DNA from: Megachile rotundata
Taxonomy: Eukaryota > Arthropoda > Insecta > Hymenoptera > Megachilidae
Direction: 5' to 3'
Assembly: GCF_050947335.1 (NCBI RefSeq)
Contig: NW_027473316.1
Location: forward strand, 186,001 to 250,000
Length of the DNA: 64,000 bases
In this document: piece after piece, positions 1 to 14,345 of the stretch
Layout: every line of letters starts with the position of its first letter
How positions within the stretch are numbered: position 1 is the first letter of the stretch
Program-made: the position numbers and the translations under genes
Notes under the pieces: model-generated
Seen by the model: the letters and a program-made list of their open reading frames with translations, nothing else
Told to the model about the DNA's origin: nothing
Database searches by the model: none

Positions 1-3000
1 TTGTATGATTGTGATTGTATGATTGTGATTGTATGATTGTGATTGTATGATTGTGATTGTATGATTGTGATTGTATGATTGTGATTGTATGATTGTGATT
101 GTATGATTGTGACTGTATGATTGTGATCGTATGATTGTGGTTGTATAATTAAGGTTGTCTGATTGTTTCTGTATGATTGTGATTGTATGATTGCGATTGT
201 ATGATTGTGATTGTATGATTGTGATTGCATGATTGTGATTGTATGATTGTGATTGTATGATTGTGATTGTATGATTGTGGTTGTATGATTGTGATTGTAT
301 GATTGTGATTGTATGATTGTGATTCTTTCATTGCGATTGTATGATTGTGATTGTATGATTGTGATTGTATGATTGTGATTGTATGATTGTGATTGTATGA
401 TTGTGATCGTATGATTGTGGTTGTATAATTAAGGTTGTATGACTGTTTCTGTATGATTGTGATTGTATGATTGCGATTGTATGATCGTGATTGTGAGATT
501 GTGATTGTGAGATTGTGATTGTATGATTGTGATTGAATGATTGTGATTGTGTGATAGTAATTGTATGATTGTGATTGTATGATTGTGATTGTATGATTGT
601 GATTGTATGAATGTGATTGTATGATAGTAATTGTATGATTATGATGGTATGATAGTGATTGTATGATTGTTTCTGTATGATTGTGATTGTATGATTGCGA
701 TTGTATGATTATGATTGTATAATTGTGATTGTATGATTGTGATTGTGTGATTGTGATTGTGAGATTTGATTGTATGATCGTGATTGTATGATCGTGATTG
801 TGAGATTGTGATTGTATGATTGTGATTGAATGATTGTGATTGTATGATAGTAATTGTATGATTGTGATTGTATGATTGCGATTGTATGATTGTGATTGTA
901 TGATTGTGATTGTATGACTGTGATCGTATGATTGTGATTCTTTGATTGCGATTGTATGATTGTGATTGTATGATTGTGATTGTATGATTGTGATTGTATG
1001 ATTGTGATTGTATGATTGTGATTGCATGATTGTAATTGTATGATTGTGATTGTATGACTGTGATTGTATGATTGTGATTGTATGATTGTGATTGTATGAT
1101 AGTGATTGTATGATTGTTTCTGTATGATTGTGATTGTATGATTGCGATTGTATGATTATGATTGTATGATTGTGATTGTATGATTGTGATTGTGTGATTG
1201 TGATTGTGAGATTGTGATTGTATGATCGTGATTGTATGATCGTGATTGTGAGATTGTGGTTGTATGATTGTGATTGTATGATTGTGATTGTATGATAGTA
1301 ATTGTATGATTGTGATAGTATGATTGCGATTGTATGATTGTGATTGTATGATTGTGATTGTATGATTGTGATAGTATGATTGTGATTCTTTCATTGCGAT
1401 TGTATGATTATGATTGTATGATTGTGATTGTATGATTGTGATTGTATGATTGTGATCGCATGATTGTGGTTCTTTGATTGCGATTGTATGATTGTGATTG
1501 TATGATTGTGATTATATGATCGTGATTGTGAGATTGTGATTGTGAGATTGTGATCGTATGATTGTGATTGAATGATTGTGATTGTATGATTGTGATTGTA
1601 TGATTGTGATTGTATGATAGTAATTGTATGATTATGATGGTATGATAGTGATTGTATGATTGTTTCTGTATGATTGTGATTGTATGATTGCGATTGTATG
1701 ATTATGATTGTATAATTGTGATTGTATGATTGTGATTGTGTGATTGTGATTGTGAGATTTGATTGTATGATCGTGATTGTATGATCGTGATTGTGAGATT
1801 GTGATTGTATGATTGTGATTGAATGATTGTGATTGTATGATAGTAATTGTATGATTGTGATTGTATGATTGCGATTGTATGATTGTGATTGTATGATTGT
1901 GATTGTATGACTGTGATCGTATGATTGTGATTCTTTGATTGCGATTGTATGATTGTGATTGTATGATTGTGATTGTATGATTGTGATTGTATGATTGTGA
2001 TTGCATGATTGTAATTGTATGATTGTGATTGTATGACTGTGATTGTATGATTGTGATTGTATGATTGTGATTGTATGATTGTGATTGTATGATAGTGATT
2101 GTATGATTGTTTCTGTATGATTGCGATTGTATGATTGCGATTGTATGATTATGATTGTATGATTGTGATTGTATGATTGTGATTGTGTGATTGTGATTGT
2201 GAGATTGTGATTGTATGATCGTGATTGTATGATCGTGATTGTGAGATTGTGGTTGTATGATTGTGATTGTATGATTGTGATTGTATGATAGTAATTGTAT
2301 GATTGTGATAGTATGATTGCGATTGTATGATTGTGATTGTATGATTGTGATTGTATGATTGTGATAGTATGATTGTGATTCTTTCATTGCGATTGTATGA
2401 TTGTGATTGTATGATTGTGATTGTATGATTGTGATTGTATGATTGTGATTGTATGATTGTGATTGTATGATTGTGATTGTATGATTGTGATTGTATGATT
2501 GTGATTGTATGATTGTGATTGTATGATTATGATTGTATGATTGTGATTGCATGATAGTGATTGTATGATTGTGATTGCATGATTGTGATTGTATGATTGT
2601 GACTGTATGATTGCGATTGTGTGATTGTGATTGTATGATTGTGATTGTATGATAGTGATTGTATGATAGTGATTGTATGATTGTGATTGTATGATTGCGA
2701 TTGTATGATTATGATCGAATGATTGTGATTGTATGACTGCGATTGTGTGATCGTGATTGTGATATTGTGATTGTATGATTTTGATTGTGAGATTGTGATT
2801 GTGAGATTGTGATTGTATGATAGTAATTGTATGATTGTGATTGTATGATCGTGATTGTGAGATTGTGATTGTATGATTGTGATTCTTTGATTGCGATTGT
2901 ATGATTGTGATTGTGTGATTGTGATTGTATGATTGTGATTGTATGATTATGGTTGCATGATTGTGATTGTATGATTGTGATTCTTTCATTGCGATTGTAT

Positions 3001-3389
3001 GATTGTGATTGTATGATTGTGATTGTATGATTGTGATTGTATGATTGTGATTGTATGATTGTGATCGTATGATTGTGGTTGTATAATTAAGGTTGTATGA
3101 TTGTTTCTGTATGATTGTGATTGTATGATTGCGATTGTATGATTGTGATTGTATGATTGTGATTGCCTGATTGTGATTGTATGATTGTGATTGCCTGATT
3201 CTGATTGTATGATTGTGATTGTATGATTGTGATTGTATGATTGTGATTGTATGATTGTGATTGTATGATTGTGATTGTATGTATGTGATTGTATGATTGT
3301 GATTGTATGATTGTGATTGTATGATTGTGATTGTATGATTGTGATTGTATGATTGTGATTGTATGATTGTGATTGTATGATTGTGATCG
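1..3389. repeat. Higher-order block A, copy 1
   Basis: This block matches 4283-7671 at a constant offset of 4,282 bp. Shared private markers fix the alignment: GACTG at 111 and 4393, the ATAATTAAGG marker at 146, 426 and 3084 against 4428, 4708 and 7366, GAGATTTGATT at 761 and 1754 against 5043 and 6036, CCTGATTCTG at 3194 and 7476, and ATGTATGTG at 3279 and 7561. I saw no length change between the copies. They part at 3390 (C) versus 7672 (T). The left end may lie outside the window. Confidence 0.9.
620..2402. repeat. 993-bp tandem higher-order duplication nested in block A
   Basis: Markers repeat at an offset of 993 bp, which is 71 units minus one base: ATGATGGTAT at 641 and 1634, GAGATTTGATT at 761 and 1754, and TTCTTTCATT at 1386 and 2379. 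The missing base comes from the 13-bp unit carried in each copy. The copies are about 620-1400 and 1613-2393. They differ at several substitutions, so this duplication looks older than the A1/A2 event. The same nested pair recurs inside A2 at about 4902-6684. Confidence 0.85.
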
Positions 3390-4282
3390 CATGATTGTGA
3401 TTCTTTGGTTGCGATTGTATGATTGTGATTGTATGATTGTGATTGTATGATCGTGATTGTGAGATTGTGATTGTGAGATTGTGATCGTATGATTGTGATT
3501 GAATGATTGTGATTGTATGATAGTAATTGTATGATTGTGATTGTATGATTGCGATTGTATGATTGTGATCGTATGATTGTGATTCTTTGATTGCGATTGT
3601 ATGATTGTGATTGTGTGATTGTGATTGTATGATTGTGATTGTATGATTGTGATTGTATGATTGTGATTGCATGATAGTAATTGTATGATTGTGATAGTAT
3701 GATTGTGGTTGTATAATTAAGGTTGTATGATTGTTTCTGTATAATTGTGATTGTATGATTGCGATTGTATGATTGTGATTGTATGATTGTGATTGTATGA
3801 TTGTGATCGCATGATTGTGATTCTTTGATTGCGATTGTATGATTGTGATTGTATGATTGTGATTGTATGATTGTGATTGTATGATTGTGATTGTATGATC
3901 GTGATTGTGAGATTGTGATTGTGAGATTGTGATCGTATGATTGTGATTGAATGATTGTGATTGTATGATAGTAATTGTATGATTGTGATTGTATGATTGC
4001 GATTGTATGATTGTGATCGTATGATTGTGATTCTTTGATTGCGATTGTATGATTGTGATTGTGTGATTGTGATTGTATGATTGTGATTGTATGATTATGG
4101 TTGCATGATTGTGATTGTATGATTGTGGTTGTATAATTAAGGTTGTATGATTGTTTCTGTATGATTGTGATTGTATGATTGCGATTGTATGATTGTGATT
4201 GTATGATTGTGATTGCCTGATTGTGATTGTATGATTGTGATTGCCTGATTGTGATTGTATGATTGTGATTGTATGATTGTGA

Positions 4283-7200
4283 TTGTATGATTGTGATTGT
4301 ATGATTGTGATTGTATGATTGTGATTGTATGATTGTGATTGTATGATTGTGATTGTATGATTGTGATTGTATGATTGTGATTGTATGATTGTGACTGTAT
4401 GATTGTGATCGTATGATTGTGGTTGTATAATTAAGGTTGTCTGATTGTTTCTGTATGATTGTGATTGTATGATTGCGATTGTATGATTGTGATTGTATGA
4501 TTGTGATTGCATGATTGTGATTGTATGATTGTGATTGTATGATTGTGATTGTATGATTGTGGTTGTATGATTGTGATTGTATGATTGTGATTGTATGATT
4601 GTGATTCTTTCATTGCGATTGTATGATTGTGATTGTATGATTGTGATTGTATGATTGTGATTGTATGATTGTGATTGTATGATTGTGATCGTATGATTGT
4701 GGTTGTATAATTAAGGTTGTATGACTGTTTCTGTATGATTGTGATTGTATGATTGCGATTGTATGATCGTGATTGTGAGATTGTGATTGTGAGATTGTGA
4801 TTGTATGATTGTGATTGAATGATTGTGATTGTGTGATAGTAATTGTATGATTGTGATTGTATGATTGTGATTGTATGATTGTGATTGTATGAATGTGATT
4901 GTATGATAGTAATTGTATGATTATGATGGTATGATAGTGATTGTATGATTGTTTCTGTATGATTGTGATTGTATGATTGCGATTGTATGATTATGATTGT
5001 ATAATTGTGATTGTATGATTGTGATTGTGTGATTGTGATTGTGAGATTTGATTGTATGATCGTGATTGTATGATCGTGATTGTGAGATTGTGATTGTATG
5101 ATTGTGATTGAATGATTGTGATTGTATGATAGTAATTGTATGATTGTGATTGTATGATTGCGATTGTATGATTGTGATTGTATGATTGTGATTGTATGAC
5201 TGTGATCGTATGATTGTGATTCTTTGATTGCGATTGTATGATTGTGATTGTATGATTGTGATTGTATGATTGTGATTGTATGATTGTGATTGTATGATTG
5301 TGATTGCATGATTGTAATTGTATGATTGTGATTGTATGACTGTGATTGTATGATTGTGATTGTATGATTGTGATTGTATGATAGTGATTGTATGATTGTT
5401 TCTGTATGATTGTGATTGTATGATTGCGATTGTATGATTATGATTGTATGATTGTGATTGTATGATTGTGATTGTGTGATTGTGATTGTGAGATTGTGAT
5501 TGTATGATCGTGATTGTATGATCGTGATTGTGAGATTGTGGTTGTATGATTGTGATTGTATGATTGTGATTGTATGATAGTAATTGTATGATTGTGATAG
5601 TATGATTGCGATTGTATGATTGTGATTGTATGATTGTGATTGTATGATTGTGATAGTATGATTGTGATTCTTTCATTGCGATTGTATGATTATGATTGTA
5701 TGATTGTGATTGTATGATTGTGATTGTATGATTGTGATCGCATGATTGTGGTTCTTTGATTGCGATTGTATGATTGTGATTGTATGATTGTGATTATATG
5801 ATCGTGATTGTGAGATTGTGATTGTGAGATTGTGATCGTATGATTGTGATTGAATGATTGTGATTGTATGATTGTGATTGTATGATTGTGATTGTATGAT
5901 AGTAATTGTATGATTATGATGGTATGATAGTGATTGTATGATTGTTTCTGTATGATTGTGATTGTATGATTGCGATTGTATGATTATGATTGTATAATTG
6001 TGATTGTATGATTGTGATTGTGTGATTGTGATTGTGAGATTTGATTGTATGATCGTGATTGTATGATCGTGATTGTGAGATTGTGATTGTATGATTGTGA
6101 TTGAATGATTGTGATTGTATGATAGTAATTGTATGATTGTGATTGTATGATTGCGATTGTATGATTGTGATTGTATGATTGTGATTGTATGACTGTGATC
6201 GTATGATTGTGATTCTTTGATTGCGATTGTATGATTGTGATTGTATGATTGTGATTGTATGATTGTGATTGTATGATTGTGATTGCATGATTGTAATTGT
6301 ATGATTGTGATTGTATGACTGTGATTGTATGATTGTGATTGTATGATTGTGATTGTATGATTGTGATTGTATGATAGTGATTGTATGATTGTTTCTGTAT
6401 GATTGCGATTGTATGATTGCGATTGTATGATTATGATTGTATGATTGTGATTGTATGATTGTGATTGTGTGATTGTGATTGTGAGATTGTGATTGTATGA
6501 TCGTGATTGTATGATCGTGATTGTGAGATTGTGGTTGTATGATTGTGATTGTATGATTGTGATTGTATGATAGTAATTGTATGATTGTGATAGTATGATT
6601 GCGATTGTATGATTGTGATTGTATGATTGTGATTGTATGATTGTGATAGTATGATTGTGATTCTTTCATTGCGATTGTATGATTGTGATTGTATGATTGT
6701 GATTGTATGATTGTGATTGTATGATTGTGATTGTATGATTGTGATTGTATGATTGTGATTGTATGATTGTGATTGTATGATTGTGATTGTATGATTGTGA
6801 TTGTATGATTATGATTGTATGATTGTGATTGCATGATAGTGATTGTATGATTGTGATTGCATGATTGTGATTGTATGATTGTGACTGTATGATTGCGATT
6901 GTGTGATTGTGATTGTATGATTGTGATTGTATGATAGTGATTGTATGATAGTGATTGTATGATTGTGATTGTATGATTGCGATTGTATGATTATGATCGA
7001 ATGATTGTGATTGTATGACTGCGATTGTGTGATCGTGATTGTGATATTGTGATTGTATGATTTTGATTGTGAGATTGTGATTGTGAGATTGTGATTGTAT
7101 GATAGTAATTGTATGATTGTGATTGTATGATCGTGATTGTGAGATTGTGATTGTATGATTGTGATTCTTTGATTGCGATTGTATGATTGTGATTGTGTGA

Positions 7201-7671
7201 TTGTGATTGTATGATTGTGATTGTATGATTATGGTTGCATGATTGTGATTGTATGATTGTGATTCTTTCATTGCGATTGTATGATTGTGATTGTATGATT
7301 GTGATTGTATGATTGTGATTGTATGATTGTGATTGTATGATTGTGATCGTATGATTGTGGTTGTATAATTAAGGTTGTATGATTGTTTCTGTATGATTGT
7401 GATTGTATGATTGCGATTGTATGATTGTGATTGTATGATTGTGATTGCCTGATTGTGATTGTATGATTGTGATTGCCTGATTCTGATTGTATGATTGTGA
7501 TTGTATGATTGTGATTGTATGATTGTGATTGTATGATTGTGATTGTATGATTGTGATTGTATGTATGTGATTGTATGATTGTGATTGTATGATTGTGATT
7601 GTATGATTGTGATTGTATGATTGTGATTGTATGATTGTGATTGTATGATTGTGATTGTATGATTGTGATCG
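4283..7671. repeat. Higher-order block A, copy 2
   Basis: Second copy of 1-3389 (offset 4,282), with the same order of marker variants including both 13-bp units (5043, 6036) and the odd ATGTATGTG unit at 7561. It lies inside block B1, so it was also carried into B2 at 29560 and beyond. After 7671 the sequence continues into the TATAATTAAGG marker rather than the GATCGCATG found after 3389. Confidence 0.9.
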
Positions 7672-10600
7672 TATGATTGTGGTTGTATAATTAAGGTTGT
7701 CTGATTGTTTCTGTATGATTGTGATTGTATGATTGCGATTGTATGATTGTGATTGTATGATTGTGATTGCATGATTGTGATTGTATGATTGTGATTGTAT
7801 GATTGTGATTGTATGATTGTGGTTGTATGATTGTGATTGTATGATTGTGATTGTATGATTGTGATTCTTTCATTGCGATTGTATGATTGTGATTGTATGA
7901 TTGTGATTGTATGATTGTGATTGTATGATTGTGATCGTATGATTGTGGTTGTATAATTAAGGTTGTATGATTGTTTCTGTATGATTGTGATTGTATGATT
8001 GCGATTGTATGATCGTGATTGTGAGATTGTGATTGTGAGATTGTGATTGTATGATTGTGATTGAATGATTGTGGTTGTGTGATAGTAATTGTATGATTGT
8101 GATTGTATGATTGTGATTGTATGATTGTGATTGTATGATTGTGATTGTATGATAGTAATTGTATGATTATGATGGTATGATAGTGATTGTATGATTGTTT
8201 CTGTATGATTGTGATTGTATGATTGCGATTGTATGATTATGATTGTATAATTGTGATTGTATGATTGTGATTGTGTGATTGTGATTGTGAGATTTGATTG
8301 TATGATCGTGATTGTATGATCGTGATTGTGAGATTGTGATTGTATGATTGTGATTGAATGATTGTGATTGTATGATAGTAATTGTATGATTGTGATTGTA
8401 TGATTGCGATTGTATGATTGTGATTGTATGATTGTGATTGTATGACTGTGATCGTATGATTGTGATTCTTTGATTGCGATTGTATGATTGTGATTGTATG
8501 ATTGTGATTGTATGATTGTGATTGTATGATTGTGATTGCATGATTGTAATTGTATGATTGTGATTGTATGACTGTGATTGTATGATTGTGATTGTATGAT
8601 TGTGATTGTATGATTGTGATTGTATGATAGTGATTGTATGATTGTTTCTGTATGATTGTGATTGTATGATTGCGATTGTATGATTGCGATTGTATGATTA
8701 TGATTGTATGATTGTGATTGTATGATTGTGATTGTGTGATTGTGATTGTGAGATTGTGATTGTATGATCGTGATTGTATGATCGTGATTGTGAGATTGTG
8801 GTTGTATGATTGTGATTGTATGATTGTGATTGTATGATAGTAATTGTATGATTGTGATTGTATGATTGCGATTGTATGATTGTGATTGTATGATTGCGAT
8901 TGTATGATTGTGATCGTATGATTGTGATTCTTTGATTGCGATTGTATGATTGTGATTGTGTGATTGTGATTGTATGATTGTGATTGTATGATTATGGTTG
9001 CATGATTGTGATTGTATGAATGTGATTCTTTCATTGCGATTGTATGATTGTGATTGTATGATTGTGATTGTATGATTGTGATCGTATGATTGTGGTTGTA
9101 TAATTAAGGTGGTATGATTGTTTCTGTATGATTGTGATTGTATGATTGCGATTGTATGATTGTGATTGTATGATTGTGATTGCCTGATTGTGATTGTATG
9201 ATTGTGATTGCCTGATTGTGATTGTATGATTGTGATTGTATGATTGTGATTGTATGATTGTGATTGTATGATTGTGATTGTATGATTGTGATTGTATGAT
9301 TGTGATTGTATGATTGTGATTGTATGATTGTGATTGCATGATTGTGATTGTATGATTGTGATTGTACGATTGTGATTGTATGATTGTGGTTGTATGATTG
9401 TGATTGTATGATTGTGATTGTATGATTGTGATTCTTTCATTGCGATTGTATGATTGTGATTGTATGATTGTGATTGTATGATTGTGATTGTATGATTGTG
9501 ATCGTATGATTGTGGTTGTATAATTAAGGTTGTATGATTGTTTCTGTATGATTGTGATTGTATGATTGCGATTGTATGATCGTGATTGTGAGATTGTGAT
9601 TGTGAGATTGTGATTGTATGATTGTGATTGAATGATTGTGATTGTGTGATAGTAATTGTATGATTGTGATTGTATGATTGTGATTGTATGATTGTGATTG
9701 TATGATTGTGATTGTATGATAGTAATTGTATGATTATGATGGTATGATGGTGATTGTATGATTGTTTCTGTATGATTGTGATTGTATGATTGCGATTGTA
9801 TGATTATGATTGTATAATTGTGATTGTATGATTGTGATTGCGTGATTGTGATTGTGAGATTTGATTGTATGATCGTGATTGTATGATCGTGATTGTGAGA
9901 TTGTGATTGTATGATTGTGATTGAATGATTGTGATTGCATGATAGTAATTGTATGATTGCGATTGTATGATTGCGATTGTATGATTGTGATTGTATGATT
10001 GTGATTGTATGACTGTGATCGTATGATTGTGATTCTTTGATTGCGATTGTATGATTGTGATTGTATGATTGTGATTGTATGATTGTGATTGTATGATTGT
10101 GATTGTATGATTGTGATTGCATGATTGTAATTGTATGATTGTGATTGTATGACTGTGATTGTATGATTGTGATTGTATGATTGTGATTGTATGATTGTGA
10201 TTGTATGATAGTGATTGTATGATTGTTTCTGTATGATTGTGATTGTATGATTGCGATTGTATGATTATGATTGTATGATTGTGATTGTATGATTGTGATT
10301 GTGTGATTGTGATTGTGAGATTGTGATTGTATGATCGTGATTGTATGATCGTGATTGTGAGATTGTGGTTGTATGATTGTGATTGTATGATTGTGATTGT
10401 ATGATAGTAATTGTATGATTGTGATAGTATGATTGCGATTGTATGATTGTGATTGTATGATTGTGATTGTATGATTGTGATAGTATGATTGTGATTCTTT
10501 CATTGCGATTGTATGATTATGATTGTATGATTGTGATTGTATGATTGTGATTGTATGATTGTGATCGCATGATTGTGGTTCTTTGATTGCGATTGTATGA

Positions 10601-12522
10601 TTGTGATTGTATGATTGTGATTGTATGATCGTGATTGTGAGATTGTGATTGTGAGATTGTGATCGTATCATTGTGATTGAATGATTGTGATTGTATGATA
10701 TTAATTGTATGATTGTGATTGTATGATTGCGATTGTATGATTGTGATTGTATGATTGCGATTGTATGATTGTGATCGTATGATTGTGATTCTTTGATTGC
10801 GATTGTATGATTGTGATTGTGTGATTGTGATTGTATGATTGTGATTGTATGATTATGGTTGCATGATTGTGATTGTATGATTGTGATTCTTTCATTGCGA
10901 TTGTATGATTGTGATTGTATGATTGTGATTGTATGATTGTGATTGTATGATTGTGATCGTATGATTGTGGTTGTATAATTAAGGTTGTATGATTGTTTCT
11001 GTATGATTGTGATTGAATGATTGCGATTGTATGATTGTGATTGTATGATTGTGATTGCCTGATTGTGATTGTATGATTGTGATTGCCTGATTGTGACTGT
11101 ATGATTGTGATTGTATGATTGTGATTGTATGATTGTGATCGCATGATTGTGATTGTATGATTGTGATTGTATGATTGTGATTGTATGATTGTGATTGTAT
11201 GATTGTGATTGTATGATTGTGATTGTATGATTGTGATCGTATGATTGTGGTTGTATAATTAAGGTTGTCTGATTGTTTCTGTATGATTGTGATTGTATGA
11301 TTGCGATTGTATGATTGTGATTGTATGATTGTGATTGCATGATTGTGATTGTATGATTGTGATTGTATGATTGTGATTGTATGATTGTGGTTGTATGATT
11401 GTGATTGTATGATTGTGATTGTATGATTGTGATTCTTTCATTGCGATTGTATGATTGTGATTGTATGATTGTGATTGTATGATTGTGATTGTATGATTGT
11501 GATTGTATGATTGTGATTGTATGATTGTGATCGTATGATTGTGGTTGCATAATTAAGGTTGTATGATTGTTTCTGTATGATTGTGATTGTATGATTGCGA
11601 TTGTATGATCGTGATTGTGAGATTGTGATTGTGAGATTGTGATTGTATGATTGTGATTGAATGATTGTGATTGTGTGATAGTAATTGTATGATTGTGATT
11701 GTATGATTGTGATTGTATGATTGTGATTGTATGATTGTGATTGTATGATTGTGATTGTATGATTGTGATTGTATGATAGTAATTGTATGATTATGATGGT
11801 ATGATAGTGATTGTATGATTGTTTCTGTATGATTGCGATTGTATGATTATGATTGAATGATTGTGATTGTATGACTGTGATTGTGTGATCGTGATTGTGA
11901 TATTGTGATTGTATGATTTTGATTGTGAGATTGTGATTGTGAGATTGTGATTGTGAGATTGTGATTGTATGATCGTGATTGTATGATCGTGATTGTATGA
12001 TCGTGATTGTGAGATTGTGATTGTATGATTGTGATTGTATGATTGTGATTGTATGATTGTGATTGTATGATTGTGATTGTATGATTGTGATTGTATGATT
12101 GTGATTGTATGAGTGTGATTGTATGATAGTAATTGTATGATTGTGATTGTATGATTGTGATTGTATGATTGTGATTGTATGATTGTGATTGTATGATTGT
12201 GATTGTATGATTGTGATTGTATGATTGTGTTTGTATGATTGTGATTGTGTGTTTGTGATTGTGTGATTGTGATTGTGTGATTGTGATTGTATGATTGCGA
12301 TTGTATGATTGTGATTGTATGATTGTCATTGTATGATTGTGATTGTATGATTGTGATTGTATGATTGTGATTGTATGACTGTGATTGTATGACTGTGATT
12401 GTATGATTGTGATTGTATGATTGTGATTTTATGATTGTGATTGTATGATTGTGATTGTGAGATTGTGATGGTGAGATTGTGATTGTGAGATTGTGATTGT
12501 GAGATTGTGATTGTATGATTGT

Positions 12523-12725
12523 GATTTTTTGATTGTGATTGTATGATTGTGATTGTATGATTGTGATTGTATGATTGTGATTGTATGATTGTGATTGTAT
12601 GATTGTGATTGTATGATTGTGATTGTATGATTGTGATTGTATGATTGTGATTGTATGATTGTGATTGTATGATTGTGATTGTATGATTGTGATTGTATGA
12701 TTGTGATTGTATGATTGTGATTGCA
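12523..12725. repeat. Pure consensus run (copy-number variable site)
   Basis: Between GATTTTTTG (12523) and GATTGCATG (12719) the units match the consensus without interruption for 196 bp, 14 units. The homologous interval in other copies is 10 units (16611-16751), 13 (38512-38694), 11 (42544-42698), 16 (49191-49415), 16 (55252-55476) and 17 (63635-63873). Confidence 0.85.
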
Positions 12726-12951
12726 TGATTGTGATTGTATGATAGTAATTGTATGATTGTGATGGTATGATTGTGATTGTATGATTGTGATTGTATGATT
12801 GCGATTGTATGATTGTGATCGTATGATTGTGGTTGTATAATTAAGGTTGTATGATTGTTTCTGTATGATTGTGATTGTATGATTGCGATTGTATGATTGT
12901 GATTGTATGATTGTGATTGTATGATTGTGATCGTATGATTGTGATTCTTTG

Positions 12952-13063
12952 AATGCGATTGTATGATTGCGATTGTATGATTGCGATTGTATGATTGCGA
13001 TTGTATGATTGCGATTGTATGATTGCGATTGTATGATTGCGATTGTATGATTGCGATTGTATG
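12952..13063. repeat. TGCGA run, 8 units
   Basis: Eight successive units carry TGCGA in place of TGTGA, starting with the marked unit GAATGCGA and ending at GATGGTGA. The B2 counterpart at 38938 also has eight. Each unit adds one CpG, making a local CpG cluster in otherwise CpG-poor DNA. Confidence 0.9.
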
Positions 13064-14031
13064 ATGGTGATTGTATGATTGTGATTTTATGATTGTGATT
13101 GTATGATTGTGATTGTGAGATTGTGATTGTGAGATTGTGATTGTGAGATTGTGATTGTGAGATTGTGATTGTATGATTGTGATTTTGTGATTGTGATTGT
13201 ATGATTGTGATTGTATGATTGCGATTTTATGATTGCGATTGTATGATTCTGATTGTATGATTGTGATTGTATGATTGTGATTGTGTGATTGTGACTGTAT
13301 GATTGTGATTGTATGATTGTGATTGTATGATTGTGATTGTATGATTGTGATTGTATGATTGTGATTGTATGATTGTGATTGTATGATTGTGATTGTATGA
13401 TTGTGATTGTATGATTGTGATTGCATGATTGTGATTGTATGATAGTAATTGTATGATTGTGATCGTATGATTGTGGTTGTATAATTAAGGTTGTATGATT
13501 GTTTCTGTATGATTGTGATTGTATGATTGCGATTGTATGATTGTGATTGTATGATTGCGATTGTATGATTGCGATTGTATGATTGCGATTGTATGATTGT
13601 GATTGTATGATTGTGATTTTATGATTGTGATTGTATGATTGTGATTGTGAGATTGTGATTGTGAGATTGTGATTGTATGATTGTGATTGTATGATTGTGA
13701 TTGTATGATTGTGATTGTATGATTGTGATTGTATGATTGTGATTGTATGATTGTGATTGTATGATTGTGATTGTATGATTGTGATTGTATGATTGTGATT
13801 GCATGATTGTGATTGTATGATAGTAATTGTATGATTGTGATCGTATGATTGTGATTGTATGATTGTGATTGTATGATTGTGATTGTATGATTGTGATCGT
13901 ATGATTGTGGTTGTATAATTAAGGTTGTATGATTGTTTCTGTATGATTGTGATTGTATGATTGCGATTGTATGATTGTGATTGTATGATTGTGATTGTAT
14001 GATTGTGATCGTATGATTGTGATTCTTTGAT

Positions 14032-14166
14032 TGCGATTGTATGATTGCGATTGTATGATTGCGATTGTATGATTGCGATTGTATGATTGCGATTGTATGA
14101 TTGCGATTGTATGATTGCGATTGTATGATTGCGATTGTATGATTGCGATTGTATGATTGCGATTGT
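14032..14166. repeat. TGCGA run, 10 units
   Basis: Ten consecutive TTGTATGATTGCGA-type units follow a TTCTTTGATTGCGA marker. The B2 counterpart near 40000 has nine, accounting for one of the 14-bp offset steps. Confidence 0.9.
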
Positions 14167-14299
14167 ATGATTGTGATTGTGAGATTGTGATTGTGAGATT
14201 GTGATTGTATGATTGTGATTTTGTGATTGTGATTGTATGATTGTGATTGTATGATTGCGATTGTATGATTGCGATTGTATGATTCTGATTGTATGATTG

Positions 14300-14345
14300 T
14301 GATCGTATGATTGTGATCGTATGATTGTGATCGGATAATTGTGAT
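14300..14345. repeat. GATCG-variant patch
   Basis: Successive units carry GATCG instead of GATTG, ending in the private form GATCGGATAATTG. The patch recurs in F copies near 40.26, 51.02 and 57.09 kb, with related GATCG patches at 26.46 and 27.00 kb. It is useful as a lineage marker; no function is evident. Confidence 0.8.

Noticed and set aside
141..155. TATAATTAAGG as a TATA box or promoter
   Set aside because: It recurs dozens of times at higher-order spacing, with no gene downstream and no other promoter element. It is better read as a variant satellite unit.
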